From positions 89,154-153,153 of the forward strand of contig NZ_JAMQOQ010000007.1 of NCBI RefSeq assembly GCF_031624635.1: a DNA stretch of 64,000 nucleotides, in the 5' to 3' direction. How positions within the stretch are numbered: the stretch's first letter is position 1; every line of letters begins with the position of its first letter. The position numbers and the translations under genes were made by a program. Shown here one piece after another: positions 33,868 to 41,830 of the stretch. Source of the DNA: Halogeometricum sp. S3BR5-2. GTDB taxonomy: Archaea; Halobacteriota; Halobacteria; Halobacteriales; Haloferacaceae. A model generated the notes under the pieces. It saw nothing but the letters and a program-made list of their open reading frames with translations, was not told where the DNA came from and ran no database searches.

Positions 33868-34764
33868 ATGTCAAGTAAGAACGTAACCAGTCAAGTAGTT
33901 TCGGTCGATGAACAAGCATTCGAAAAAGCGAACGAAGCAGAGATCGACGAAGATGGCTTCGAGGTCGTCGATGAAACCCCGGAGTTCCAGGCGACGGTGC
34001 AGATGGAGGTGCAGGCGAAGGTGGATGCGAACCACCCGGACGGGATGGTCGACACTAGTGACGAGCGGATCTACGGTGCGACCCTCGAACAAGAAGAGCG
34101 TATTCGGGCGCGGGAAGCAGAGCTGGAGCGCATCAGTGCCCAGGCAGAGCTGGGGACGCAGGAAGGTCGGGAGAAGCGAACGCGAGACATCGCGGCGAAG
34201 CGGAGCGCTGAGCGGCGTGCTAAGTTCCAGAAGCGGGCGGCAAGCGTGAATCCGATGGCTGACCCGGAACGAGGCGATCCCCGTGCAGAACTCACGCAGG
34301 AGCAGTTGGCGGCGGTGAACACGCAGTCGATGCGGCTGGCCGAAAAGCTGGATGGCTGGTCGCGAGCAGCGATTGGTCGGCGGCTGGGTGAAGCCGTAGT
34401 CGGTGGGAAAGACCTGACGAGTGCAGTCGTTGGGGTGTTCGAGGAGTTGCAGACGGCGCCGGGACAGGTGGTTCCCATCGGGAAGCTCGAGAACGTCGAT
34501 CGCAAAGAGGTGAGCATCGAAGGCCATGTAAGCGTGCTTTGGGAGCCGTCGAGTGCAGCCATTTCCCAAGTAGGCCTCATCGAGGACGACAGTGGGAAAA
34601 CGAAGTTCACGAGCTGGAAAGCTTCGGATGCCCCCTGGATCGAAGAGGGTGAGCGCGTTCGGATTCACGGGGCAGCGAAGAACTGGTACAACGGGCGTGT
34701 CTCAGTAGCCGTCACTGGATGGTCGACCCTGCATTTCCCTGAGCGCGGCCGCTGGTGGGAATAG
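33868..34764 (+). CDS. OB-fold single-stranded DNA-binding (RPA-like) protein
   Basis: 298 residues. The N-terminal 200 are acidic and helical with Gln/Glu/Arg-rich coiled coil (about 70-130). The C-terminal 100 form an RPA-type OB-fold: VSIEGHVSVLWEPSSAAI, VGLIEDDSGKTKFTSWKASD, EGERVRIHGAAKNWYNGRVS. The SGKTKFTxW and G-x-RVxIxGA elements are usual for haloarchaeal replication factor A paralogues. It would coat ssDNA during replication, repair or transfer. A single OB-fold and a long N-terminal arm distinguish it from chromosomal RPA1. Confidence 0.8.
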   Translation: MSSKNVTSQVVSVDEQAFEKANEAEIDEDGFEVVDETPEFQATVQMEVQAKVDANHPDGMVDTSDERIYGATLEQEERIRAREAELERISAQAELGTQEGREKRTRDIAAKRSAERRAKFQKRAASVNPMADPERGDPRAELTQEQLAAVNTQSMRLAEKLDGWSRAAIGRRLGEAVVGGKDLTSAVVGVFEELQTAPGQVVPIGKLENVDRKEVSIEGHVSVLWEPSSAAISQVGLIEDDSGKTKFTSWKASDAPWIEEGERVRIHGAAKNWYNGRVSVAVTGWSTLHFPERGRWWE

Positions 34765-34916
34765 CCGGAGCAACGCACCCCTTTTTTGCTGGTGTGAAGC
34801 GGTCACCGCCACCTCCCACCACCTCCACGGTCCGGGCTGCTCACGGCGCTGGGAGCGCCGTTGCGCTGCCGGGCTTTCGCCATAGAGTAAACCCCCTGGT
34901 TGCTGTCCTACTGGGC

Positions 34917-34978
34917 GTTTGTTTGCCCCAGAGTGGCTGAGGGGCGTCCCGAAGAACGCATCGTCCCTCGTGAACATC
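34917..34978 (+). promoter_or_regulatory. Structured leader with mutually exclusive hairpins
   Basis: Starts GCGTTTGTTTGCCCC. GCCCC (34925-34929) pairs with GGGGC (34941-34945), while GAGGG (34939-34943) can pair with CCCTC (34965-34969); the G-run is shared. Ends nine bases before ATG 34979. Confidence 0.6.
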
Positions 34979-35905
34979 ATGGCTACCAGAGAGATCTACG
35001 AAACTGGCTTCGACGAAGACATCCAGACGGAATCAAGCGCTAACCAGTGTCCCGAGTGCGATGGTCGGGTCACCACTAACACGGTCGAAACCGTCTGCGA
35101 GGACTGTGGCCTCGTGATCGGCGAGAATCGAATCGACCACGGCCCGGAGTGGCGGGCCTACGACGATGACGAACGAGAACGAACGGGCGCACCACTCACC
35201 GCGGCACGCCACGACCGGGGCTTGTCAACCGAGATTGGTCGCAAAACCGATGCGAATGGCAACGAGCTCTCCGGTCAGAAGCGACGTCGAGTGGCTCGAA
35301 TGCGCCGCGAACAGTCTCGCGGGCGATTCCAGTCGAAGGCCGAGCGAAACCTCGCACACGGCCTGGGTGAAGTTCGGCGAATCGCGAGCGTTCTCGGGTT
35401 CGCAGAATCGGTTCGTGACCAGGCGTGTCAGCTGTTCCGAAGCGCTCAGAACGAAGACCTGCTTCGGGGGCGATCGATTGAGGCGATAGCTGCAGCAAGC
35501 GTCTACGGGGCCTGTCGCTGTAACGGCCACTCGCGGCTACTCGACGACGTCGTCGACGCGGCACGCGTTGAACAATCGAGAGTCGCGAATGCGTACAAGA
35601 CGTTGAATACAGAACTCGGACTACCGGCCCAGCCTGTTCGACCGAGCGATTTCATTCCCCGCCTCGCGTCAGAACTGGATGTTCCAGCGGACATCCGACA
35701 GCGAGCTCGGAGATTGGCTGAACAGTCGGAATCGACAGGAACAGCGTCGGGCGTCAAACCGTCGGCGTTTGCAGCCGCCTGTCTGTACAAGGCGGGTCGC
35801 GAAGAGGGACGATGGCTGACGCAGACGGAAGTCGCTGAGGCGGCGAGCGTTACTGCAACGACCATCCGGTCACATCGAGACACGCTGAGCGAATTGGCGG
35901 TCTGA
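34979..35905 (+). CDS. Transcription initiation factor TFB (plasmid-type paralogue)
   Basis: 308 residues from ATG 34979. Zinc ribbon CPEC (about 22) and CEDC (about 39), a B-finger/linker with RIDHGPEWRAYDDDE and RTGAPLT, then two cyclin-like repeats (about 115-205 and 210-305). TFB binds BRE and TBP-TATA and recruits RNA polymerase. Haloarchaea carry several TFBs with different promoter sets; one encoded on an accessory element could redirect transcription to element genes. The adjacent OB-fold and zinc-ribbon genes run in the same direction. Confidence 0.92.
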   Translation: MATREIYETGFDEDIQTESSANQCPECDGRVTTNTVETVCEDCGLVIGENRIDHGPEWRAYDDDERERTGAPLTAARHDRGLSTEIGRKTDANGNELSGQKRRRVARMRREQSRGRFQSKAERNLAHGLGEVRRIASVLGFAESVRDQACQLFRSAQNEDLLRGRSIEAIAAASVYGACRCNGHSRLLDDVVDAARVEQSRVANAYKTLNTELGLPAQPVRPSDFIPRLASELDVPADIRQRARRLAEQSESTGTASGVKPSAFAAACLYKAGREEGRWLTQTEVAEAASVTATTIRSHRDTLSELAV

Positions 35906-35999
35906 AGACACTGTCTGCGAGTTTTCTCCTGGTTCGAGTTCGGCGTTGGTGGCTGAGATTTAAATACAGAGACGAGGGAAGGTGCTGCCAGACGACTCT

Positions 36000-36869
36000 A
36001 TGACTGGACGCCAATCTGATTTTGAGGAACTACGACCCCTTGGCGAAGCGACTCACGTTCCCGACGACGAGCTTTCTGGGCGAGCAGAGGGACAGCGAAG
36101 GAAAAGACCCGAATCGTATCCAGATCGATCGAGATCGACACGGAGCAAGTGTTCTTCGTGCGGTGCTTCGATTCCTGCTAACCGTACCAAGTGTCGGTTC
36201 TGCCTCTCGAATCATCTGGATGGAACCAGTAACGACAGTCCCACCCCGGATACGGAGTGGACACTACTCCATGTCGTCCATCTGCTCGTTGAGGCGTCGA
36301 CGTTCTACGCTGCCGTCGCGAAGGGTACTGCTGCGGCCACGCTCCTCACCAAGGTTGACAGGGATCCAACGGTTGACGACTGCCAGCTGATCTACGACCT
36401 CGATACGAAGCCTGCCGCACAGCTGACCGACAGGTGGCCCCCGCTCCCCGAAGCAGTTCGGGTCACCTCCGAGCGCGGTGAACAGCTACTCACAGTCGCT
36501 CGTGAGCGGACAGGAGGGACAGAGTCGACACGGTCGCAGCGTGAGGGGGCGCACACGACGTTCCTCTACGAGGAGGGAGGACGCGACGTTCGTGAGGAAG
36601 ATCGACTTACAGCCCTACTTGAGAGCGCCGAGAGCGACGTCTGGTTGGTGTCAGCGATTGCACTTCAGCGAGCCGTCGACGACGAGCACTCAGAGGATCG
36701 TCAACCCAGTACTCCCTCGAAAACACGTCTTGAGTGTCGCAGCTGCGACCGAGCGACTGAGCATCAGTTCCAGGAGTTCGAATCTCTCCCAGATGACGAA
36801 TGGTCTGGCCAGCCAATGTGGAAGTGTCAGGTATGTCAGTCGCCTCGTCACGGACCAACTCCTCAGTAG
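36000..36869 (+). CDS. Double zinc-ribbon haloarchaeal protein
   Basis: 289 residues from ATG 36000. An N-terminal ribbon CSSC...CRFC (about 50-70) and a C-terminal ribbon CRSC...CQVC (about 245-280) flank a helical middle with LLHVVHLLVEASTFYAAVAKG. Such proteins sit beside TFB genes in haloarchaeal plasmids and have been labelled 'biosurfactant protein' in annotations without evidence. Likely DNA- or RNA-binding. Its 3' end lies just before the shared operator at 36892. Confidence 0.6.
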   Translation: MTGRQSDFEELRPLGEATHVPDDELSGRAEGQRRKRPESYPDRSRSTRSKCSSCGASIPANRTKCRFCLSNHLDGTSNDSPTPDTEWTLLHVVHLLVEASTFYAAVAKGTAAATLLTKVDRDPTVDDCQLIYDLDTKPAAQLTDRWPPLPEAVRVTSERGEQLLTVARERTGGTESTRSQREGAHTTFLYEEGGRDVREEDRLTALLESAESDVWLVSAIALQRAVDDEHSEDRQPSTPSKTRLECRSCDRATEHQFQEFESLPDDEWSGQPMWKCQVCQSPRHGPTPQ

Positions 36870-36891
36870 GATACTCGGTTGAACAACATCA

Positions 36892-36931
36892 TAACCAACA
36901 GAGGATGTCTACACGAAAAGTTGTTGGTTAA
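36892..36931. promoter_or_regulatory. Operator-like inverted repeat TAACCAAC / GTTGGTTA
   Basis: Arms TAACCAACA (36892-36900) and TGTTGGTTA (36922-36930), spacer 21 bases. It lies upstream of the leader at 36973. Confidence 0.7.
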
Positions 36932-36972
36932 GGCTGATGCAAGGCTTCGACGGGAGACATCAGCGTGTCTGC

Positions 36973-37011
36973 TTCGTTTTTCTGCGCCTGAAGTCGACGG
37001 AGGCGCACATC
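36973..37011 (+). promoter_or_regulatory. Structured leader
   Basis: Starts CGTTTTTCTGCGCC. GCGCC (36984-36988) pairs with GGCGC (37002-37006), five bases before ATG 37012. The first gene behind it carries an in-frame stop. Confidence 0.6.
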
Positions 37012-37200
37012 ATGGATCCACGAGACACACCTGGCTACCAACTGCATCGCGCGCCCAGCAACCTCAACAGCATCGATATCGAGCAACTGGACTCTCCCGA
37101 TTGAGAGCGAATCGCTGAGGCGACGACGCTTCTGGAACAGGTAGAGCTGCTCACTCGACCAGGTGCTCCGGAGAAAGCTGAGACCAAGGCCGATTCCTGA
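37012..37200 (+). pseudogene. Small gene interrupted by in-frame TGA
   Basis: ATG 37012 reads MDPRDTPGYQLHRAPSNLNS and on to SPD, stops at TGA 37102-37104, and continues in the same frame as ERIAEATTLLEQVELLTRPG to a second stop at 37198-37200. The downstream part has normal haloarchaeal composition and a clear amphipathic helix, so the gene originally encoded about 62 residues. Either a nonsense mutation or two very short genes. Nothing else was found in 37201-37429. Confidence 0.55.
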
Positions 37201-37429
37201 GGAAAGGCTCGGTCAAGCAGCATCGATCCATTTTTCTTTTCCAGCCATTTTTATTTAAACTCTCCGAGAGTGATAGGAGTGGCGTGCTGAGTATAGAAGG
37301 ATGCACTCAACAGACCCTCAATCGGTTTCCACCGCATCTCAGTTGGTGGCCGTCACAGACCGATCCGAGTAGCTGTGAACTCTCTGCACTCTCTGTCCGG
37401 AGGTGCTCGATTTGTTACTCCCCGGGGCG

Positions 37430-37777
37430 CTACGCCTGCTTCTCGGCCCACTGGAGAAGCGGTTCTAACCGCTCACGCACTTCGTGCCCATCGTGGGTCA
37501 ACGCGTACTCCACACGGGGTGGAATCTCGGCGTACTGCGTTCGCGAGACTAATCCAGCCTCCTCGAACTCTGACAGTCGCTTCGAGATCGTCGAGGAGCT
37601 GGCGCTCGTGAGGTGCGCTTCGATTTCGCCAAAACGAAGCGAGTCGTGGGCACCGACGATACTGACCAGTTGCATCGCGTACTTTCGACTCAACGTGTCG
37701 ACCACGCCCGTCAGCGGACAGTAACACGTTCCGTCTACATCGCACGTCGGTTCCGGTGGAGATGTTGCGTCTGCCAT
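37430..37777 (-). CDS. HxlR-type winged-helix regulator of mercury resistance
   Basis: 115 residues. N-terminal CDVDGTCYCP carries three Cys, then a winged-helix domain (about 25-105) with LSRKYAMQLVSIVGA, FGEIEAHL, SSSTISKRLSEFEEAGLV and PPRVEYALT, the HxlR pattern. Divergent from merA. A 20-base box in the intergenic region is shared with a second HxlR locus (53533). The Cys residues could bind Hg(II) and switch repression, replacing MerR; that role is inference. Confidence 0.8.
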   Translation of the reverse strand: MADATSPPEPTCDVDGTCYCPLTGVVDTLSRKYAMQLVSIVGAHDSLRFGEIEAHLTSASSSTISKRLSEFEEAGLVSRTQYAEIPPRVEYALTHDGHEVRERLEPLLQWAEKQA

Positions 37778-37806
37778 TACTTCGTGGCCTCCAACTTACT
37801 CCATAG

Positions 37807-37826
37807 CTTCGGACTCCACAGTACAA
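37807..37826 (+). promoter_or_regulatory. Candidate HxlR operator/promoter box
   Basis: CTTCGGACTCCACAGTACAA here and CTTCGGACTTGACAGTATAA at 53552-53533 (reverse strand) match at 17 of 20 positions. Both lie between an HxlR gene and its divergent neighbour and point towards that neighbour. Confidence 0.6.
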
Positions 37827-37854
37827 TAACTTCGCGTTGTAAACCGAATACACA

Positions 37855-39300
37855 ATGGCTATCGACCACTCCTACGACCTCGTAATTCTGGGTGGCGGTG
37901 CTGCAGCGTTCGCGGCCATCACCGAAGCCGACCGCCGAGACCTCTCGACGGCGATGGTGAATACGGGACTGCCGCTCGGCGGCACGTGCGTGAACGTCGG
38001 CTGTGTACCGAGCAAGCACCTTCTTGAGGTCGGGAAGTCCGCGTTCGAACCGCCGCGCAACCCCTTCGACGCCGTGGCGTACGACGACGATCAGCCGAGG
38101 ACTGACTGGGCGGCGGCGATTGACGAGAAAGACGGTATCGTCGTGTCACTCCGCGATCAGAACTACGTCGACGTCGCCGATCACTTCGGGACGGACATCT
38201 ACGAGGGCTACGGACGCGTGGTCGACGACACGGCAATCGACGTGGTCGACGGCGAGGATGCCGGCACGACCATCGCGGGGGAGAAAGTGCTCGTCGCGAC
38301 CGGCAGCTCGCCGAACATCACGCCGATCGACGGAATGGAGACCGTCGACTACGAGACCAGCGAGACAATCCTCGAGGGCCGTGACCGCCCCGAGAGCGTC
38401 GTGATGATCGGCGGCGGCTACGTCGCGCTGGAGTGGGGACAGATTCTGTATCATATGGACGCGGACGTGACGCTCCTCCAGCGATCGAGCCGCATGCTCT
38501 CGGGGATGGAGGGTCAACTCGGACGTGAACTCCAGCGATGCTTCGAGGATGAAGGGATCGAAATCGTGACCGATGCTACGGTCGATCGAGTGCGCGAGGA
38601 GAATGGAGACGCGTCCTCGGGCGGCGTCTCGGTCGACGTCACCGTCGGCAGGGAGTCGCGTACGTACACGGCCGACGACCTGTTCGTCGCCACCGGTGTC
38701 ACACCCAACACGGACGACATCGGACTGGCGGAGATCGGCGTCGAGACCGACGACTCCGGAGCCATCGTCGTGGACGAGACGTTCCGAACGGCGAACCCCG
38801 ACGTGTACGCCGCGGGAGATTGCATCGGTGAGCCGATGCTGGAGACCGTGGCCGCCAAGGAGGGCAACCACGCGGTAAAGAACGCGTTCGGGGATAAGGG
38901 CGCGACCATCGACTACCACGCCGTCCCGAAGGTGGTGTTCACGAGCCCCGAGGTCGCCGCGGTCGGGACGACCGAACTGGAGTACATGGACGAACACGGT
39001 ACCTGCACGTGTCGAACGGTGGAGATGGACGACGTGCCGAAGGCGAAGGTCGTTAAGGATACGCGTGGGCTGGTGCAGGTCGTCAAGCACCACGAGACCG
39101 ACGAGATCGTCGGCGTCCACATGGTCGGGCCACGGGCAGCTGACATGATTCCCGAGGCGACGCTGGCAGTCAAATTCGGCCTCACCGTCGATGACATCAT
39201 CGACACGATTCATCCGTTCCCGACGTTCTCGGAGGCGTTCAAGCACGCCTGTCAGGCGTTCCGCCGCGACACGTCGAAAATGAGCTGCTGCGTCGAATAG
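37855..39300 (+). CDS. merA: Mercuric reductase
   Basis: 481-residue flavoprotein disulfide reductase that uses NADPH to reduce Hg(II) to volatile Hg(0). FAD-binding LVILGGGAAAFAA at 9-21, redox centre GGTCVNVGCVPSK with C45 and C50, NADPH motif VMIGGGYVALEWG near 183-195, second FAD motif VYAAGDC near 318, dimer interface HPFPTFSEAFK, and the C-terminal Cys pair SCCVE (C478, C479) that hands Hg(II) to the active site and distinguishes MerA from lipoamide dehydrogenase. No N-terminal MerA HMA domain, which is usual for archaeal forms. Paired with the divergent HxlR gene. Confidence 0.95.
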   Translation: MAIDHSYDLVILGGGAAAFAAITEADRRDLSTAMVNTGLPLGGTCVNVGCVPSKHLLEVGKSAFEPPRNPFDAVAYDDDQPRTDWAAAIDEKDGIVVSLRDQNYVDVADHFGTDIYEGYGRVVDDTAIDVVDGEDAGTTIAGEKVLVATGSSPNITPIDGMETVDYETSETILEGRDRPESVVMIGGGYVALEWGQILYHMDADVTLLQRSSRMLSGMEGQLGRELQRCFEDEGIEIVTDATVDRVREENGDASSGGVSVDVTVGRESRTYTADDLFVATGVTPNTDDIGLAEIGVETDDSGAIVVDETFRTANPDVYAAGDCIGEPMLETVAAKEGNHAVKNAFGDKGATIDYHAVPKVVFTSPEVAAVGTTELEYMDEHGTCTCRTVEMDDVPKAKVVKDTRGLVQVVKHHETDEIVGVHMVGPRAADMIPEATLAVKFGLTVDDIIDTIHPFPTFSEAFKHACQAFRRDTSKMSCCVE

Positions 39301-39420
39301 GGGGTGTACCCCCAGACGGCGTGAGAAAAAGTAGGAGTCCTGCCTACGCTGAGTAGTTGCCGAACGCGTCTGTCACGATTCACTCCATTGCCGTAATCTC
39401 GCTCTACGTTCAGCACAGCA

Positions 39421-39458
39421 TTAACCAACGATCAGCAACTGAGGATTTCAACTGAGCC
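39421..39458. repeat. Half operator joined to an IS6-type end
   Basis: TTAACCAAC at 39421-39429 is one arm of the shared operator; the second arm is missing. Directly after it, GAGGATTTCAACTGAGCC (39441-39458) is, reverse-complemented, an IS6-type terminus GGCTCAGTTGAAATCCTC. An insertion or deletion appears to have destroyed the operator. Confidence 0.5.
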
Positions 39459-39463
39459 TCGCG

Positions 39464-39524
39464 GTCGGGTTTGTTACCTACCCCAAGAGGTGCGAGGGCA
39501 GGAAAGCCCCCTCGAGGACTAACA
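39464..39524 (+). promoter_or_regulatory. Structured leader with outer stem at the start codon
   Basis: Starts CGGGTTTGTTAC. CGAGGGC (39493-39499) pairs with GCCC-CC-TCG (39506-39514), and an outer stem TTGTTA (39471-39476) pairs with TAACAA (39520-39525), which includes the first base of ATG 39525. Confidence 0.65.
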
Positions 39525-39905
39525 ATGGCAACGCTCCAAGCAGCGACGACGTCGACCGGCGCAGTCGTAACCGATGCACAGGCAGTCCGCCAGCTCTGTG
39601 AAGCACATTGCTTCGGGACCCTAAATTGGGAGGTGGACGAAGAAGGAGAGCTCATCATCTGGGGCTACGACGCATTCGAAGTCTACGAAACTCGTGAGGA
39701 TGGACTCCCTGACTACGAAGGTGGTCTCATCACTCACGAATTCCTCCGAAAGCTGGCCAGCTATCTGGAACCCGGTGAAGAACTCAACATCCAGACCGCG
39801 GGGTACACGAAATGTCGGTTCCCGGTGCTGGCGAAGCGATACGTTGTTCGCGACAGCGAGGTCCTCCACGCTGACCTCAGGTCCCTCGATCCGATTGAGC
39901 AGTAG
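39525..39905 (+). CDS. Haloarchaeal plasmid protein, unknown function
   Basis: 126 residues from ATG 39525. Compact alpha/beta protein with VYETREDGLPDYEGGLITHE and YTKCRFPVLAKRYVVRDSEV, no membrane segment. It is followed directly by a DUF6735-like gene with its own leader, a pair that seems common on haloarchaeal elements. Function unknown. Confidence 0.6.
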   Translation: MATLQAATTSTGAVVTDAQAVRQLCEAHCFGTLNWEVDEEGELIIWGYDAFEVYETREDGLPDYEGGLITHEFLRKLASYLEPGEELNIQTAGYTKCRFPVLAKRYVVRDSEVLHADLRSLDPIEQ

Positions 39906-39910
39906 CTGTT

Positions 39911-39973
39911 GTTCATCCCCCAACGGAGTGCGGGGCGATCCAGCATACGCATCGCCCTGCGAGGTGATTGCAA
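39911..39973 (+). promoter_or_regulatory. Structured leader with mutually exclusive hairpins and masked SD
   Basis: CCCCC (39917-39921) can pair with GGGG (39932-39935), or GGGCGAT (39933-39939) with ATCGCCC (39951-39957); the G residues are shared. The Shine-Dalgarno GAGGTGA (39961-39967) can pair with TCATC (39913-39917). Start ATG 39974. Confidence 0.65.
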
Positions 39974-40636
39974 ATGGGCCACCGCGCACTCGTTGCGTAC
40001 GAACGGACCGACGGCACGTACACACTTCACTACGCCCACTGGGGAGCGGCGAACCTCAAACTGAAGCACCGCATCACAGCGGCCACGCCATTCGGCGGTG
40101 ACGACGCCGACTCCACGTGGGCGAAACAGCTGCTCGCAGAGTTAGTCGATGGCCTCGAGGCAGATGCCGTCGACAGCTACCTCGCCGGCGAAGATCGACC
40201 GTCGACTGTCGTCGAGCCAAAACCCCGTGCTACCGGCCTCACGCTCGACGAGATCGTCGCCGACCACCTCGACTACCTCCACCACGAGGCGTTTTTCGTG
40301 GTGTCGTCGACCTTCGAGGTGACCGCGTATCGGACGCTGTGGTTCGGCCTGCAGTACGACTCGGAGACAGTCGAACAGGGAGACACAGTCGGGAACGGCG
40401 CGCTCGCGACGGTGCGCTGGTACGACGGCGAGCCGGTCGGCGATGGCCACCTGCAGGGCCAGTTCCAGGCACTCAAGGACGTCGTCGGCGACATGATTGA
40501 CAGGGGTGTGTTCACGCTGTCGACGGCGAGGCAGTATCTGAAACAGAAGCTGGCCGAACGCGTCGGAGAGCAACAGGAGTTGCGCATCCCGACTGGTGAA
40601 TCACCGTTCGAGAAAGCGAGTCTCAGCGAGCCGTAA
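39974..40636 (+). CDS. DUF6735-like protein
   Basis: 220 residues from ATG 39974, starting MGHRALVAYERTDGTYTLHY, then AHWGAANLKLKHRIT, the signature I associate with DUF6735. The middle has YLHHEAFFVVSSTFEVTAYRTLWFG (beta strands) and the C-terminus is helical. No catalytic motif. Found widely on haloarchaeal plasmids and proviruses; function unknown. Confidence 0.7.
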   Translation: MGHRALVAYERTDGTYTLHYAHWGAANLKLKHRITAATPFGGDDADSTWAKQLLAELVDGLEADAVDSYLAGEDRPSTVVEPKPRATGLTLDEIVADHLDYLHHEAFFVVSSTFEVTAYRTLWFGLQYDSETVEQGDTVGNGALATVRWYDGEPVGDGHLQGQFQALKDVVGDMIDRGVFTLSTARQYLKQKLAERVGEQQELRIPTGESPFEKASLSEP

Positions 40637-40673
40637 CACCCATTCCTTAGTGGATACCAAGAAACACACAAGT

Positions 40674-40958
40674 ATGTCAAATCAGTCTGAAGACGGCGTT
40701 CGTGTCTGGCTTGTCGAACGAACGTACTCCGATGACGAACAGAACCTGATCATCCTCACCTACGCAACGCCCGATGGCGAACAGTACTATCGGAAGGAAC
40801 GGGCACTCACATCCTTCACCGACGTCCGAGATACGACAGCAGCAGTCGATACTGAACCCGGCAATCTTGGCACGGTTGACGATCCAGACCTCCAAGAGCA
40901 ATACGTGACCGAAGCACAGCGAATGCAGGAGGCACACGATCCTGACGACGTAATCTGA
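40674..40958 (+). CDS. Small acidic haloarchaeal protein
   Basis: 94 residues from ATG 40674. The first 60 form a likely beta-sheet (VRVWLVERTYSDDEQNLIIL, then YATPDGEQYYRKERAL) and the rest a short acidic helix. No known motif. It stands alone between the DUF6735-like gene and the metal ATPase regulator. Confidence 0.6.
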   Translation: MSNQSEDGVRVWLVERTYSDDEQNLIILTYATPDGEQYYRKERALTSFTDVRDTTAAVDTEPGNLGTVDDPDLQEQYVTEAQRMQEAHDPDDVI

Positions 40959-41020
40959 AGTCCACCGGTAGACAACGCTGCAGGCCATGGGTTATGTCGT
41001 AGCAGGCCTTAGACGGAGAT

Positions 41021-41770
41021 ATGCGCGAACTCGTCTTCGCCCTCGAATACGAGCCGGGGTGCAACAAGGTGGCGGACGCCCTCGCTGACCACCCCGACGC
41101 CCGCGTCCGCTCACTCTCGCTGCACGCCACTGCCGAGCGGCTCTGGCGGGTCGATCACGCCACCGGGACCCCCGAAGCGCTCGACGCTATCGAGGACGCC
41201 TTTCTCACCGGCGACTACTACGCCGACTGTCTGGCGGCTGAGGATTGCGGCGCTACGCAGACCACCCGCGTCCTCGACCGCATGGACGATACGCTCATCC
41301 TCTACTCCGACTGGGAGCGCACCCCTACCTGCGCCTCAGTTCCCCACATCGCTCGCGACCACCTCGGCGACGGCGTGCTGTTCGAAACTCGTCACGAAGG
41401 TCGCCACTACACGTGGCGACTCATCCATTCCGGTGAGGGCGACGTGGCGGCGTTCTTTGACGCTCTCGAGGTCGCTGTCGGGGAGTGCGCCCAAATGGAG
41501 ATGCTCCGCACAGTGGACACGACGACAGGGGCTGGGGGAAGCGACAGGACACCGAATGGGTTGCCCCCAGCCCAAGAGGCCGCTCTGCAGGCCGCCGTCG
41601 AACACGGCTACTACGAGTCACCCCGCGAGGTCGACGTCGGCGAGCTCGCCGAGCATCTCGACGTGCCCCGGTCGACGCTCACCTACCGACTCCGTCGGGC
41701 GGAGGAACACTTGGCGAAGCAGCACGTCGCCGGCGAGCGGGTCACGGAAGAACGGCTGGTATCGCGCTGA
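41021..41770 (+). CDS. HTH-10 (bacterio-opsin activator-like) regulator of metal ATPase
   Basis: 249 residues. N-terminal sensor domain with scattered Cys/His (C14, C74, C80, C104), starting MRELVFALEYEPGCNKVADA, and a C-terminal HTH_10 (about 185-240): LPPAQEAALQAAVEHGYYES, DVGELAEHLDVPRSTLTYRL, RRAEEHLAK, typical of Bat-family regulators. The following gene is a Zn/Cd ATPase 60 bases downstream, separated by a perfect palindrome at 41780. Proposed metal-responsive activator or repressor of that pump. Confidence 0.8.
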   Translation: MRELVFALEYEPGCNKVADALADHPDARVRSLSLHATAERLWRVDHATGTPEALDAIEDAFLTGDYYADCLAAEDCGATQTTRVLDRMDDTLILYSDWERTPTCASVPHIARDHLGDGVLFETRHEGRHYTWRLIHSGEGDVAAFFDALEVAVGECAQMEMLRTVDTTTGAGGSDRTPNGLPPAQEAALQAAVEHGYYESPREVDVGELAEHLDVPRSTLTYRLRRAEEHLAKQHVAGERVTEERLVSR

Positions 41771-41779
41771 CGCGGGGGT

Positions 41780-41793
41780 TTGGAATATTCCAA
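41780..41793. promoter_or_regulatory. Perfect 14-bp palindrome before the metal ATPase
   Basis: TTGGAATATTCCAA is a perfect palindrome located 37 bases before ATG 41831 and 9 bases after the regulator stop. Suitable as a dimer operator of the adjacent regulator. Its first TTG is also a possible upstream start of the ATPase frame. Confidence 0.6.
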
Positions 41794-41830
41794 CAAAGAC
41801 ATATCGAACTCCCGCACCTACCGTGAGTTG

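Noticed and set aside
36770..36810. tRNA-like GTTCGAATCTC sequence
   Set aside because: It lies inside the zinc-ribbon protein gene (QEFESLP) and no cloverleaf can be formed around it.
38146..39246. A 366-codon reverse-strand open frame
   Set aside because: Antisense to merA, which has complete catalytic motifs.
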